Shown: positions 31,150 to 41,344, counted from the first letter of the stretch. The stretch: 64,000 bases of DNA from an uncultured Alphaproteobacteria bacterium (GCA_937923625.1 CALDTV010000023.1:39654-103653), one strand, 5' to 3'. Notes: generated by a model not told the origin, from the sequence alone. Made by a program: numbers and translations.

Positions 31150-32265
31150 TTAAACTCTGAGTGGCATCAAGACATAAAGTGAAGAGCTATCGCCAATATC
31201 TTCGATGATCGTTGGGCTGGCGGCATCAGCCAAGGTTAAGCGGCAACCATCCCCTTCAATTTGGCTGGTGATATCCATCAGGTAACGGGCGTTAAAACCA
31301 ATTTCCATGTTGTCATTGCCATTGACTTCCAAATCTTCTGTCGCGCTTCCCGCTTCTGGGGAATTTGCAGACAAAGTCATTGTTTTCCCTTCAAACGTAA
31401 TTTTAATCGCGCGTGATTTACCATCTGAAATAGTTGAGACACGATCAATCGCATAAGAAAATGCTTTCGGGTTCACTTCAACTATTTTATCGTTTCCTTG
31501 CGGGATAACGCGTTGGTAATCAGGAAAAGTCCCGTCAATCAATTTAGACGTTAAAACAATATGATCAAACGTGAATCGTACTTTGCTCTCTGAGAGTCCG
31601 ATCTGGATAGAATCGCCCGCTTCGTCAACAAGCTTTCGCAATTCCGCCACGGCCTTACGGGGTAAAATGACGCCCGGCATTTCTTCCGCATCTGCGGGTA
31701 GGGGCATTTCAAAACGCGCCAAACGGTGGCCGTCTGTTGCCACGGCGCGCAAAACCTTTACGCCATCTTTATCCGCAGCATGGATATAAATACCGTTTAA
31801 GTAATAACGTGTTTCTTCTGTGCTCATCGCAAATTTTGTGCGGTCAATAAGTGCCCGTAAATCATTGGCTGGTAAAGAGAAGTTCGTTGGCATATCACCA
31901 GAGCTCAGCTCTGGAAAATCAGCCACAGGCAAACAAGATAATTTAAAGTTTGAACGCCCTGCTTTCACACTCATTTGATTACCAGACTCATCAAGAATGA
32001 TTTCAACATTGCTGTCATCGGGTAATTTTTTCACAATATCAAACAATGTCCCTGCAGGAGCGGTCGTTGCGCCAGCCTCTTTAACCTGCGCCGCAACAGA
32101 TTCATTGATCTCCATATCCATATCTGTCGTGCAAAGGGTCAAAATACCGTCTTCGGCTTTCATCATCACATTAGATAAAATTGGAATTGTATTGCGTTTT
32201 TCCACGGCGCTTTGGACATGGTTCAAGGAACGAAGAAGGGCGGCGCGCTCAATACTGAATTTCAT
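31150..32265 (-). CDS. dnaN: DNA polymerase III sliding clamp (beta subunit)
   Basis: A 371-residue three-domain clamp. N-terminal MKFSIERAALLRSLNHVQ and IPILSNVMM are characteristic, and the protein ends with DSSSLYVLMPLRV, the family's usual PMRL-like terminus. It acts as the processivity ring for replication. It is between recF and dnaA, with a terminator (32380-32410) between dnaA and dnaN, so it probably has its own promoter in the 115-bp space upstream. Confidence 0.97.
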   Translation of the reverse strand: MKFSIERAALLRSLNHVQSAVEKRNTIPILSNVMMKAEDGILTLCTTDMDMEINESVAAQVKEAGATTAPAGTLFDIVKKLPDDSNVEIILDESGNQMSVKAGRSNFKLSCLPVADFPELSSGDMPTNFSLPANDLRALIDRTKFAMSTEETRYYLNGIYIHAADKDGVKVLRAVATDGHRLARFEMPLPADAEEMPGVILPRKAVAELRKLVDEAGDSIQIGLSESKVRFTFDHIVLTSKLIDGTFPDYQRVIPQGNDKIVEVNPKAFSYAIDRVSTISDGKSRAIKITFEGKTMTLSANSPEAGSATEDLEVNGNDNMEIGFNARYLMDITSQIEGDGCRLTLADAASPTIIEDIGDSSSLYVLMPLRV

Positions 32266-32379
32266 AAGATTTTTCTCATTATTTATAGTGTTTGAATAGA
32301 ATCAAAATATAGCAATTACGCCCCCTGACTCCAAGTAGTTAATGGCGGCATTGTGATTTCATCCCCGCCTTTCCCATAT

Positions 32380-32410
32380 AAAAAAGGCGCTGATAAACAA
32401 CGCCTTTTTT
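32380..32410 (-). terminator. Intrinsic terminator after dnaA
   Basis: AAAAAAGGCG at 32380-32389 pairs with CGCCTTTTTT at 32401-32410 around an 11-nt loop. It lies about 95 bp past the dnaA stop on the minus strand, and the symmetric A/T runs let it work on either strand. It separates dnaA from dnaN transcripts. Confidence 0.8.
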
Positions 32411-32503
32411 CACACCCAGCCTAGCGCTAACGCGTAAGCTTACTCTTTAATGCCCCCTGCGTTCAACCGCTTATAGACCCGCATTATTAGATTATTTTAA
32501 AAA

Positions 32504-33931
32504 TCAGCCCGTTAGAGCACGACGAAGAATTTCAACATCTTGTGCAAAAGACGCATCGCCATTGGACAGCTCTTCAATTTTACGCACGGCGTGCATCACT
32601 GTTGTGTGGTCACGCCCGCCAAATTTACGGCCAATTTCTGGTAAGGAGCGCGCCGTCAACTGTTTTGCCAAATACATCGCGATTTGACGCGGACGTGCCA
32701 CTTGGCGCGCACGACGGGCAGAATGCATATCAGAAAGGCGAATATTGTAATGCTCCGCCACTTTACGTTGAATTTCATCAATTGTGATGCGGCGATCATG
32801 CGAACGCAAAAGATCTTGCAGAACTTCCTGCGTACTCTCCAACGTAATCTCATTTTTCGACACGTCTGCGTGCGCCACAATACGGTTTAACGCCCCTTCT
32901 AGCTCACGAATATTAGACGTCACCTTTAGCGCCAAAAATTCAAGCACAGGATCAGGGATTTTAGCTTCTAGCTGGTCGCGCTTCGCCTTTACAATGCCCA
33001 AACGTAGCTCATATGTTGATGGTTGAATATCAGCCACCAAGCCCCAAGCCAAGCGAGAGCGCAGGCGTTCTTCGATGCCGACTAAATCACTCGGTGCCTT
33101 GTCCGCAGAGATAATGATTTGTTTGTTCTGATCCACAAGCGCATTAAATGTATGGAAAAATTCTTCTTGTGTTGATTCCTTGCCTGCAATGAACTGAATA
33201 TCGTCAATCATCAAAACATCAACAGAGCGGAAAAACTCCTTAAAGGCCATTGTTTCATTAGAGCGCAAAGCTTTGACGAACTGATACATGAATTTTTCAG
33301 CTGATAGATACATCACTTGTTTTTCTGGTTGCTTGTCACCAATCATCCAAGCAATTGCATGCATCAAATGTGTTTTACCCAGACCAACGCCTCCATAAAT
33401 GAAAAGCGGGTTGAAAGGCACAGACGCACTTTCGACAACACGCCGCGCCGCCGCGTGTGCCAAAGCATTTGGCTTACCCACAACGAATGAATCAAACGTA
33501 AAACGCTCATCGAGTGGCGCTGCAATTTCAAATTGATCCGAAGATTTATTATTCTCATTGGCTTTTGGTTGCGTTGCGGCCCCCTCATCTTCTTGTGGAA
33601 TAGCATTTTGAACAACAACAATTTCAAGACGTTTAATAGAGCCGTCTTTTTCCGTGCACATTTCCAAAATGCGTTTTGAATAATGTGTTTGAATCCAATC
33701 CTTCATAAAGCGGGTCGGAACAGAGACTTCTAATGTACCGTGGTAGCAAGCTTGTAAAGTTAAAGGTTTTAACCAACTTCTGAAGACGGCTTCGCCGAAC
33801 TCACCGCGTAAGGCTTTATGTACCTGCTTCCAAATTGCAGTAATTTCCTTACTCGGCTTTAATGGTTCTGCGCCAAAATTTTTATTTGCCGCCGCGCCAT
33901 CAATCGCTTTACCTGTTTCATTCTTAGTCAT
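32504..33931 (-). CDS. dnaA: Chromosomal replication initiator DnaA
   Basis: A 475-residue initiator. Domain I is the N-terminal W-x-QVHKAL region; domain III has the AAA+ Walker A FIYGGVGLGKTHLMHA near residue 175, Walker B VLMIDDIQFIAGK and sensor regions; domain IV ends with the DnaA signature near GRDHTTVMHAVRKIEELS. A good GGAGA ribosome site precedes the ATG. Domain II (about residues 105-140) is short and low in complexity. The gene order rpsT-dnaA with mutM nearby is usual for alphaproteobacteria. Confidence 0.97.
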   Translation of the reverse strand: MTKNETGKAIDGAAANKNFGAEPLKPSKEITAIWKQVHKALRGEFGEAVFRSWLKPLTLQACYHGTLEVSVPTRFMKDWIQTHYSKRILEMCTEKDGSIKRLEIVVVQNAIPQEDEGAATQPKANENNKSSDQFEIAAPLDERFTFDSFVVGKPNALAHAAARRVVESASVPFNPLFIYGGVGLGKTHLMHAIAWMIGDKQPEKQVMYLSAEKFMYQFVKALRSNETMAFKEFFRSVDVLMIDDIQFIAGKESTQEEFFHTFNALVDQNKQIIISADKAPSDLVGIEERLRSRLAWGLVADIQPSTYELRLGIVKAKRDQLEAKIPDPVLEFLALKVTSNIRELEGALNRIVAHADVSKNEITLESTQEVLQDLLRSHDRRITIDEIQRKVAEHYNIRLSDMHSARRARQVARPRQIAMYLAKQLTARSLPEIGRKFGGRDHTTVMHAVRKIEELSNGDASFAQDVEILRRALTG

Positions 33932-34083
33932 GCTTGTTCTTTCTCCACAATTTAAAATTCGTTAAAAATATTTAATTTACACATAAAAAAGACGCAAAAA
34001 GCCTTTAGCGAAAAAATATATCTTTCACACAAGTCTATGCTCAGTAGCGAAATTTTTTAAATAGGTTCAAACTTAAATTTTAA

Positions 34084-34095
34084 GAACGAATGTTC
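34084..34095. promoter_or_regulatory. LexA-like palindrome GAAC-N4-GTTC
   Basis: GAACGAATGTTC fits the Gram-positive-type LexA box (GAAC-RNRY-GTTC) exactly and extends outward as AAGAAC/GTTCTT. It lies about 150 bp upstream of dnaA. The classic alphaproteobacterial LexA site is GTTC-N7-GTTC, so the factor that binds here is uncertain. Confidence 0.4.
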
Positions 34096-34390
34096 TTTTT
34101 TCAATTTAAGTTATAAAATCCTTACTTTTATATCTTTTAAAAAAGATGCAATTGACGTTTTAAATTTTTGTGTCAATTAATCGGGATATTCCCCCCCAGT
34201 GTTACTAACAATTTTTTCCGCCGAAAGGTTAAAAAGTTGTTAACAACAATGAGGACACTATACAGATTTTTTTCAATTGCAATCGCGATTCACAAAAAAA
34301 ATTTAAAAAAATTTTTATTTTTTATATTGACTCAAGACTCTGTCAGCCTTGTTTTTTTGACGACTTTTTTTATGCTTTTGTTTTTAAAAC

Positions 34391-34426
34391 AAAAAAAGGC
34401 GCGAAGTATTTTTCGCACCTTTTTTT
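34391..34426 (-). terminator. Intrinsic terminator after rpsT
   Basis: AAAAAAAGG, then GCGAA, pairs with TTCGC and CCTTTTTTT around a short loop (one C-A mismatch). It lies about 45 bp beyond the rpsT stop, in the minus direction. Confidence 0.75.
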
Positions 34427-34468
34427 ATAGAAATATAATTTTTTAAAAACGAAATTATATTTTAAAAA

Positions 34469-34741
34469 TTATTTAGCCGTTTTAATCGCCTTAATCGCAG
34501 CAGACAAACGAGAAATCTTTCTTGCAGCTGTGTTCTTGTGCAAAAGACCTTTTGCAACACTGCGTTGAATTTCTGGTTGTGCATTTTTGAGTGCTGTTTG
34601 CGCATCATCCGCATTACCTTCGGTTAAAGCGGCTTCAACTTTTTTAATAAATGTGCGCATGCGATTACGGCGTGCACCGTTAATTTCTGCACGGCGTGCA
34701 TTGCGACGAATTCGTGTACGGGCGGAAGCGTGATTTGCCAT
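34469..34741 (-). CDS. rpsT: 30S ribosomal protein S20
   Basis: A 90-residue, Lys/Arg/Ala-rich protein with the S20 start [21 protein letters not shown] and the [20 protein letters not shown] segment near the C-terminus. It binds 16S rRNA early in 30S assembly. It precedes dnaA in the transcription direction and is followed by its own terminator. Confidence 0.96.
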   Translation of the reverse strand: MANHASARTRIRRNARRAEINGARRNRMRTFIKKVEAALTEGNADDAQTALKNAQPEIQRSVAKGLLHKNTAARKISRLSAAIKAIKTAK

Positions 34742-34914
34742 TTTATAACTCTTCTTTATTGTTAATTATTGTCAATTTACACGGCTTGTCAGAAACCACA
34801 AAAATCTCTGTAACCGTTTGAATTTGGTGTGTTTTACGCATAGCGCCCGTGAATGTCAAGATAAACGTTACAAGAAGCGGGTCTTGGGCACTAAATAGCT
34901 GAATTTCAACGATT

Positions 34915-35310
34915 TCAAAGCGGCTGAAGCGAAAAGCGCACCACTGTCATCGCATAGCGATCATCAATAGAAATATACATTTTCTCCTTCTCACGAACAA
35001 AAACACCACTCGCAGTTTTGCCCCACCCCAGCGCCGTTAATGTCTGTTCATAAAAGGTCTGAATTTCTGTTGCTGTTTTGTCTTTTGTTGCTGCGCCCGC
35101 CTCAGCGATACGGCCGTTAGGCTTATCAAAACTTAATGCCATTGCTGGCACTTCCGTCAATCCTTCCATTACGGGCACATCATAGAGTGTTTCAAAAAAA
35201 CTTTCCGCCCGCGCTGGTGTTGGTGTAAGCAGAAAAAAGGCACTTATATATATGAGCGCATTTCTTCGTAACAATAGAGCAAAATTTATAGAGGCAAAAA
35301 ATTTTAACAT
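34915..35310 (-). CDS. Exported small protein of unknown function
   Basis: 131 residues with a signal peptide: basic start (RRN), a hydrophobic core ALIYISAFFLL and a likely signal peptidase I site at TPARA-ES near residue 36. The mature part has no Cys and no named domain; it shows repeated short beta-like stretches ending VRFSLQPL. It sits between mutM and rpsT on the same strand, 20 bp after mutM, and is predicted periplasmic. Confidence 0.65.
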   Translation of the reverse strand: MLKFFASINFALLLRRNALIYISAFFLLTPTPARAESFFETLYDVPVMEGLTEVPAMALSFDKPNGRIAEAGAATKDKTATEIQTFYEQTLTALGWGKTASGVFVREKEKMYISIDDRYAMTVVRFSLQPL

Positions 35311-35329
35311 TGAAATTTTCTTTCTGTTT

Positions 35330-36175
35330 TTATTTTTGTTTTTTGGGACAATAAAAAGTCGAGCGCCCAGATTGTATAATTCTTTTTATACCATTGGTTT
35401 TATTGATATCACAATCACAAGTTGGACATTTCGCCCCTTCTTGATTATAGACCGTAAAGTTATGTTGAAAATATCCTAACTGTCCATCGGCGTGGCGATA
35501 ATCTTTTAAGGTACTGCCGCCAGCTTTAATCGCGCGCGTTAAAACGTCGCGTATCGCTTTAACCAGCAATTCTATTTTTGCGCCTTTCACCAATCGCGCT
35601 TTTTTTAAGGGGTTAATTCCAGCCATAAACAATGCTTCGCACGCATAAATATTGCCCACACCAACAACAACCCGTTGATCTAAAAGGGCTTGTTTAATGC
35701 TCGTATTTTTATCTTTTAAACGGGCTTGTAATATCGGTGCAGAAAAATCATTGCCTAAAGGCTCAGGCCCCAAATGAGCAAAGTTTTTATGGCTTTCCCA
35801 TTCGCTCTCCGCCACAAGAAAAACCATCCCGAAACGACGCGGATCGTTATAAATAATTGTTACGCCATTATCAAAACTCAAAACCAAATGATCATGCTTT
35901 TCAAGCTCTACGTCCTCTCCTTTTGGGATAATCGATACACGTCCTGACATCCCAAGGTGGATAACCAGAATCTCCCCCTTATCCAAACCTATGAGAATAT
36001 ATTTAGCACGGCGCCTTAAGGAGAGTATTTTACGCCCCTTGAGTCTTTTTTCAAATTTATCAGGAAACGGAATGCGCAAATTTTTACGGCGTTGGTCTAA
36101 AGCGGTGATTTCAGCACCCATTATAACGGGCTCTAAACCGCGCATCACGGTTTCAACTTCGGGGAGTTCAGGCAT
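35330..36175 (-). CDS. mutM: Formamidopyrimidine-DNA glycosylase MutM (Fpg)
   Basis: A 281-residue base-excision glycosylase/AP lyase that removes 8-oxoguanine. The N-terminus MPELPEVETVMRGLEP supplies the catalytic Pro (after Met removal) and Glu. IVIHLGMSGR and the H2TH region (GVGNIYACEALF, with the DQRVV lead-in) are intact. The C-terminal zinc finger has CPTC and then YCPKKQK, where the usual last pair is CxxC: the fourth Cys is replaced by Lys, leaving three zinc ligands (another Cys lies in CDC). It starts immediately after the stop of the upstream hypothetical gene, so the two are probably co-transcribed. Confidence 0.94.
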   Translation of the reverse strand: MPELPEVETVMRGLEPVIMGAEITALDQRRKNLRIPFPDKFEKRLKGRKILSLRRRAKYILIGLDKGEILVIHLGMSGRVSIIPKGEDVELEKHDHLVLSFDNGVTIIYNDPRRFGMVFLVAESEWESHKNFAHLGPEPLGNDFSAPILQARLKDKNTSIKQALLDQRVVVGVGNIYACEALFMAGINPLKKARLVKGAKIELLVKAIRDVLTRAIKAGGSTLKDYRHADGQLGYFQHNFTVYNQEGAKCPTCDCDINKTNGIKRIIQSGRSTFYCPKKQK

Positions 36176-36781
36176 TTATTGCATTTCACTCCAAACAGAT
36201 ATCTTGTCTTTTACAAGATTTAAAAAAGGATGATAATTCGGCACATATATATCGGCATCCTTTCCTGGAAGCCGCCATAATTGCTTTCCCCCTTGTTTAG
36301 AGACCAAAACAGGCAAATCCGAGCGTGTTAGAACACGATAAGCAACACGCCCAGCTTCAGGCGGTGCCATTTTCATATCTGGTTTTAAAATTAGCAAATC
36401 CTCTTTTAACGTGTATTTACCGTTAGAATACCAACGCGACGCGGCTGGATTATCCATGATGATAATAAGCTGATAAGTGTTCTTATTAATCTGTAGCAGC
36501 GCCCGCCCTTCTAAAAGGCGGGTTTCCCATGTGCCCCGAATATCTTGCTTTTCAATGTCTGTTTGCCGCACCTGTGATGCATTAGAAATAATTTGAGAAT
36601 TTTCTATTTGTTGCTGACGCCTTTGGGTTTGTGACGGGGTTTGAGCGCTTGCCTGTTCTTCGGCGACACGCTCGATTGTACTTGGTGCCATAAATTTTTG
36701 ATAGGCAATCCCTGCCACACCAAAAAACGCCACAATGCCAATGGCCAAAACAACAATGCCGATTTTATTATTGGACGCCAC
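36176..36781 (-). CDS. Membrane-anchored hypothetical protein upstream of mutM
   Basis: 201 residues: one N-terminal helix (residues 7-28, GIVVLAIGIVAFFGVAGIAY) then a soluble periplasmic domain after a Gln/Ser-rich linker. The domain has the repeated beta pattern WETRLLEGRALLQINKNTYQLII and no Cys. No family recognised. Its stop abuts the mutM ATG, indicating an operon. Confidence 0.6.
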   Translation of the reverse strand: MASNNKIGIVVLAIGIVAFFGVAGIAYQKFMAPSTIERVAEEQASAQTPSQTQRRQQQIENSQIISNASQVRQTDIEKQDIRGTWETRLLEGRALLQINKNTYQLIIIMDNPAASRWYSNGKYTLKEDLLILKPDMKMAPPEAGRVAYRVLTRSDLPVLVSKQGGKQLWRLPGKDADIYVPNYHPFLNLVKDKISVWSEMQ

Positions 36782-36872
36782 GTCAAACTCCCCGTTAATT
36801 CATTATACCGTGAAGCGCGCCTTAAAGACAAGAAAGGTAAAGCTCACTACAAATAATTATTGAAATATTATT

Positions 36873-37076
36873 TTAATCGCGTATCGTCATAAGTGCATTA
36901 AGAAAAGACATATAGTCTTTACCAACCTGCCGATCCGCTATGAGGTTATCATAGTAAAGGGGCAAGGTGGTATCTTGATAGAAATAGTCCGTCGGCTTGC
37001 CGACATGACGCTTTTTAAAAAGAAATGCGGTCAGATATTGGCAATTATACCTTGGGTCAGTTTTTAAGCGACCTTT
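36873..37076 (-). pseudogene. Unidentified gene remnant (no start codon)
   Basis: A frame open for 67 codons to TAA at 36873-36875 has protein-like composition (TAFLFKKRHVGKPTDYFYQD and NLIADRQVGKDYMSFLNAL) but no ATG before the last 12 residues and ends upstream at a stop lying inside the terminator hairpin at 37065-37094. It looks like the C-terminus of a deleted gene. The family is not recognised. Confidence 0.35.
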
Positions 37077-37094
37077 TCAGGGTCGCTTTTTTTG
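37065..37094 (+). terminator. Intrinsic terminator, plus strand
   Basis: AAGCGACC, a 6-nt loop and GGTCGCTT followed by a long T-run. It is a strong stem with an obvious T-tract on the plus strand, yet no plus-strand gene was recognised upstream of it within 250 bp. Confidence 0.7.
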
Positions 37095-37164
37095 TGCCGT
37101 TTTTTAAAGGCTTACGCCTTTTCTCAATGCGTTTTAAAAAACTTTAAACGTATCGGAGAAAACC

Positions 37165-37731
37165 ATGACTGACTTATTACCCCACATTTTTTCAACCTTT
37201 GTTCCAGAAGCGCCCATAGCAAGAATAGATTTTGCCGAACGCTTTATTGCCATTGCCACGCCTAACAACGTTCCGATTGAGCAAACAGATATCATTACCG
37301 CAGTTGAAGGGTATGTCTTACACACCCAATTGCCAGATGGCATAGTACGAATTGATATTCAAAGCACCCAATTAAAACCTAAACCAGACTTAATTGGAGA
37401 GCACAGCTATGACACGTTAGAAATCACCGTTATTGACACTCTACAAAGTCGCATTCAACGTGTTGGAGATATTTTATCTAATCCAGACGTGAAAATTTCC
37501 TTAGGCGTCAACAAAATTGGACATGATTATCACCGTACTAAAAATGGCTTGTTTGAGATCAAACGCAAGGCGGGCGGCATTTTAGGTTTAGATTTTGAAC
37601 GCTGTGCGGATGGTCTTTATTTAACAGAAATTAAAGAGACCCCAGGTATAGAAGGATGTATACGCGACCGATATAAGAACGCAGAGCCTTCTCCTAGGAT
37701 TGCTCCTGCCTCTACTCATACTCTTCAATAG
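37165..37731 (+). CDS. Hypothetical soluble protein
   Basis: 188 residues, no signal peptide and no membrane span. The start ATG at 37165 has GGAGA 10 nt upstream. The middle is rich in short charged strands, with LGVNKIGHDYHRTKNGLFEIKRKAGGIL near the centre. No family recognised, and its context (between mutM and groL) gives no hint. Confidence 0.5.
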   Translation: MTDLLPHIFSTFVPEAPIARIDFAERFIAIATPNNVPIEQTDIITAVEGYVLHTQLPDGIVRIDIQSTQLKPKPDLIGEHSYDTLEITVIDTLQSRIQRVGDILSNPDVKISLGVNKIGHDYHRTKNGLFEIKRKAGGILGLDFERCADGLYLTEIKETPGIEGCIRDRYKNAEPSPRIAPASTHTLQ

Positions 37732-37848
37732 CAGGCAAATAATATGCAACAGAATTATAGAGCACGCTTGGGAAATATCTTTTACATTGCAACTTATTTA
37801 GGGCGCAGCATTTATAAAGAATGAAAATAATCGCATCACACCGACATT

Positions 37849-38054
37849 CTATTGAAACGGTTGATTTTTATATTTTTTTCTTCTCTTGAAAAAACGGCGT
37901 GTATCCCAAATAAAGAATATGATCGTCACCACAGGAAAAATAATGCCTAAGGTAAAATAGCTTTCAGATACTAAAAACCAAAAGAGCTAATAAAAAAAAT
38001 ATAAAGAGGTTCTCAAATAATAATAAAATAAACTGGAGCACTTAATTTTTTCAT
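37849..38054 (-). pseudogene. Decayed small membrane protein
   Basis: From ATG at 38052-38054 the translation starts MKKLSAPVYFIII then stops; another frame continues with a hydrophobic stretch (LFWFLVSESYFTLGIIFPVV) and a basic tail (RRFFKRRKKYKNQPFQ) to TAG at 37849-37851. The length (206 bp) is not a multiple of three, consistent with a frameshift. Lacking an intact frame, I call it broken. Confidence 0.4.
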
Positions 38055-38085
38055 GACGCAGTTTAGCATTATTACCAAACATAAA

Positions 38086-38110
38086 AAGGCCGGAAAAAAT
38101 TTCCGGCCTT
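38086..38110 (-). terminator. Intrinsic terminator after groL
   Basis: AAGGCCGGAAA, a 3-nt loop and TTTCCGGCCTT give a perfect 11-bp stem. On the minus strand it is followed by a T-run, and it lies 160 bp past the groL stop; the same structure can work for plus-strand transcripts. Confidence 0.85.
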
Positions 38111-38269
38111 ATAAATTTTTATCTATGGAATCTCAGCTAGTGCCAAGATTTAGTATTAAGGTATTCATCGAACAGTTTTTGGGCTCAGCTAGACAAGTTA
38201 TTGTGCAGTGTAGCAACGCTACATAGATAATGACCTAGCGACGTCCGAACGCCAAAAACGGAAGATAGA

Positions 38270-39976
<1,707 letters not shown>

Positions 39977-40113
39977 TTATATAAATATAGTTTATGTTTA
40001 ATTAGGTTGAGTTAAACGAAGAATGTTTGAATGAAAGCTGGTCAAATTCATCAAAACGTATTTTTATATACGTGAAGATGCGTTTCACAACGCTAACAAC
40101 AAACAATCAAGGT

Positions 40114-40404
40114 TTAAGCGGCGATAACACCGATTAGATCGGACTCTTTCATGACCATCAGCTCTTCGCCTTCGATCATTACTTCCGTACCAGCCCACTT
40201 TGAAAAAATTACTTTGTCACCTTCTTTAACATCCAAAGGACGAACGTCTCCGTTGTCATTTACGTGTCCCGTTCCGACGGCGACGATTTCACCTTCCATA
40301 GGCTTTTCTTGCGCGGTGTCTGGAATAATGATCCCACCGGCTGTTTTTGCTTCCTGCTCGATACGACGCAGCAAGACTCTGTCATGTAATGGACGAAATT
40401 TCAT
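40114..40404 (-). CDS. groS: Co-chaperonin GroES
   Basis: 96 residues starting [17 protein letters not shown], with the mobile-loop region [18 protein letters not shown] (about 19-36) and the [10 protein letters not shown] turn. Forms the heptameric lid on GroEL. Preceded by an AAGGAGA ribosome site and by a CIRCE operator, so it should be under HrcA repression. Confidence 0.97.
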   Translation of the reverse strand: MKFRPLHDRVLLRRIEQEAKTAGGIIIPDTAQEKPMEGEIVAVGTGHVNDNGDVRPLDVKEGDKVIFSKWAGTEVMIEGEELMVMKESDLIGVIAA

Positions 40405-40463
40405 TTTTTAATCTCCTTAAATGATTGTTTTCGTTAATAAAACTAACCCTCACCATGAGCGTG

Positions 40464-40490
40464 TCAGCACTCCCCTTTGGAGAGTGCTAA
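40464..40490. promoter_or_regulatory. CIRCE operator upstream of groES
   Basis: TCAGCACTC-N9-GAGTGCTAA: one base off the consensus TTAGCACTC in the left arm and identical to the consensus in the right arm, with the canonical 9-bp spacer. It lies 60 bp upstream of groS. Implies HrcA control of the chaperonin operon; hrcA itself is not in the window. Confidence 0.9.
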
Positions 40491-40596
40491 TTTTATACCG
40501 CACTTACCACAGCGATTCAAGAGGATTCAAAAGATTCCATGAAATGGTCATATTGTTTAAAAATAGCTTTTAGTAACGATTTTGAAATAAATCTTA

Positions 40597-40605
40597 TGCT
40601 ATAAT
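40597..40605 (+). promoter_or_regulatory. Extended -10 promoter of usg, apparently leaderless
   Basis: TGCTATAAT at 40597-40605, a perfect extended -10 motif. The ATG of usg is at 40612, only 7 nt beyond, so the transcript start would fall at or very near the start codon, and no Shine-Dalgarno is visible. A good -35 is not seen. Confidence 0.6.
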
Positions 40606-40611
40606 AATTCC

Positions 40612-40875
40612 ATGAGTGATTTAATCGTTCAGTTAAATGGCTACCGCCTCACCACCGCGCAGATTTATTATCATCTGCCTGATCACCCTGACCTACTGCA
40701 AGAATTCATTTGGCAGCAATATGACCTCGCCCCCAAATTCCCAAAGCTGGTTGGCTTCCTTGATTTCTGGAAAGCAGAAATTGATGGCGCCCTTCACTCG
40801 GTGATTGTCGCAAAAAAAGAAATCATTTCCCCTGCCGATACGCAACATTACACCGGCGAATTTACTTTACAGTAA
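40612..40875 (+). CDS. usg: Usg family protein
   Basis: 87 residues matching the Usg family conserved in alphaproteobacteria: QLNGYRLTTAQIYYHLPDHPDLLQEFIWQQYDLAPKFP then FLDFWKAEIDGALHSVIVAKKEIISPAD. The family was first noted beside trp genes; its function is unknown. Length matches. It is divergent from groES-groL. The start appears leaderless (extended -10 seven bases before ATG). Confidence 0.85.
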   Translation: MSDLIVQLNGYRLTTAQIYYHLPDHPDLLQEFIWQQYDLAPKFPKLVGFLDFWKAEIDGALHSVIVAKKEIISPADTQHYTGEFTLQ

Positions 40876-40937
40876 TGGATCTACATGATTTTTTAAACGA
40901 AATTGTAAGACTAGATTCACCAATACCCCAAAAGAAA

Positions 40938-40955
40938 AGCCGCCTGAAAGCGGCT
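40938..40955 (-). terminator. Hairpin at the outer end of island I
   Basis: AGCCGC, a 6-nt loop and GCGGCT, 16 bp beyond the att-like tRNA fragment at 40971. Equivalent hairpins sit beside the fragments at 48925 and the tRNA itself (63851), as expected for the original tRNA-fMet terminator being carried along with each insertion. Confidence 0.55.
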
Positions 40956-40970
40956 AAGTCCTTGATATTC

Positions 40971-40988
40971 TTGGTTGCGGGAGTAGGA
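40971..40988. repeat. att1: 18-bp copy of the tRNA-fMet 3' end
   Basis: TTGGTTGCGGGAGTAGGA equals the tRNA-fMet 3' end (minus-strand sense) at 63884-63901. It is the outermost of four copies and lies at the boundary with the usg side of the chromosome, so it is read as the outer att site of the tandem array. Confidence 0.7.
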
Positions 40989-41075
40989 AAACCTATTTGG
41001 GCTTTTTCAACGCCCCCAACCTATTGATAAATATAAGTTTTTTCTTCTGCCTATTTTTTAAAAATTGTACCAGAA

Positions 41076-41344
41076 TTATTTAGAAATCAAAGCCTTTAAA
41101 TCACTTATAACTTTATCAGAACTTTGAGCCAAGTTGATTGTAACAAATCTAATCCTGTGCCGCTGCATTTCAATATACTCATCGACTTCTTCATCTACTT
41201 TGGGATGTAAGAGCATACCTTGGGAATTTTGAACTCTCCTTTCACATGTTTCTTTTTGTGACCGAAGATAAGCGTAGAGCTGATAAATATAATAATGTCT
41301 TTAATTATACGATCTGATGACCGCTCTGTTTGTTTATGTTTCAT
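41076..41344 (-). pseudogene. mcrC: mcrC C-terminal remnant (frameshifted)
   Basis: From ATG at 41342-41344 (with AGGAG upstream) the frame MKHKQTERSSDRIIK breaks; another frame continues IYQLYAYLRSQK, then GMLLHPKVDEEVDEYIEM and HRIRFVTINLAQSS to TAA at 41076-41078. This is the C-terminal signature of McrC, the accessory subunit of the McrBC 5-methylcytosine restriction system. The McrC body and McrB are gone. The fragment shows that the island once carried a restriction system. Confidence 0.65.

Larger units (their letters stand above)
33932..34468. other. AT-rich dnaA-rpsT intergenic region
   Basis: About 540 bp of very AT-rich DNA with long A and T runs, the rpsT terminator and a LexA-like palindrome. 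I looked for 9-mer DnaA boxes (TTATNCACA) on both strands and saw none with fewer than two mismatches, apart from TTCTCCACA at 33941, which is the dnaA Shine-Dalgarno read backwards. It could contain the dnaA promoter and could be an origin, but the sequence does not prove this. Confidence 0.5.

Noticed and set aside
33941..33949. DnaA box-like TTCTCCACA near dnaA
   Set aside because: It is the complement of the dnaA ribosome site (GGAGA) and has a mismatch to the DnaA box; no supporting cluster of boxes is present.
34168..34446. Plus-strand 92-residue ORF in the dnaA-rpsT gap
   Set aside because: Low-complexity translation from AT-rich DNA, no ribosome site, and it overlaps the rpsT terminator.
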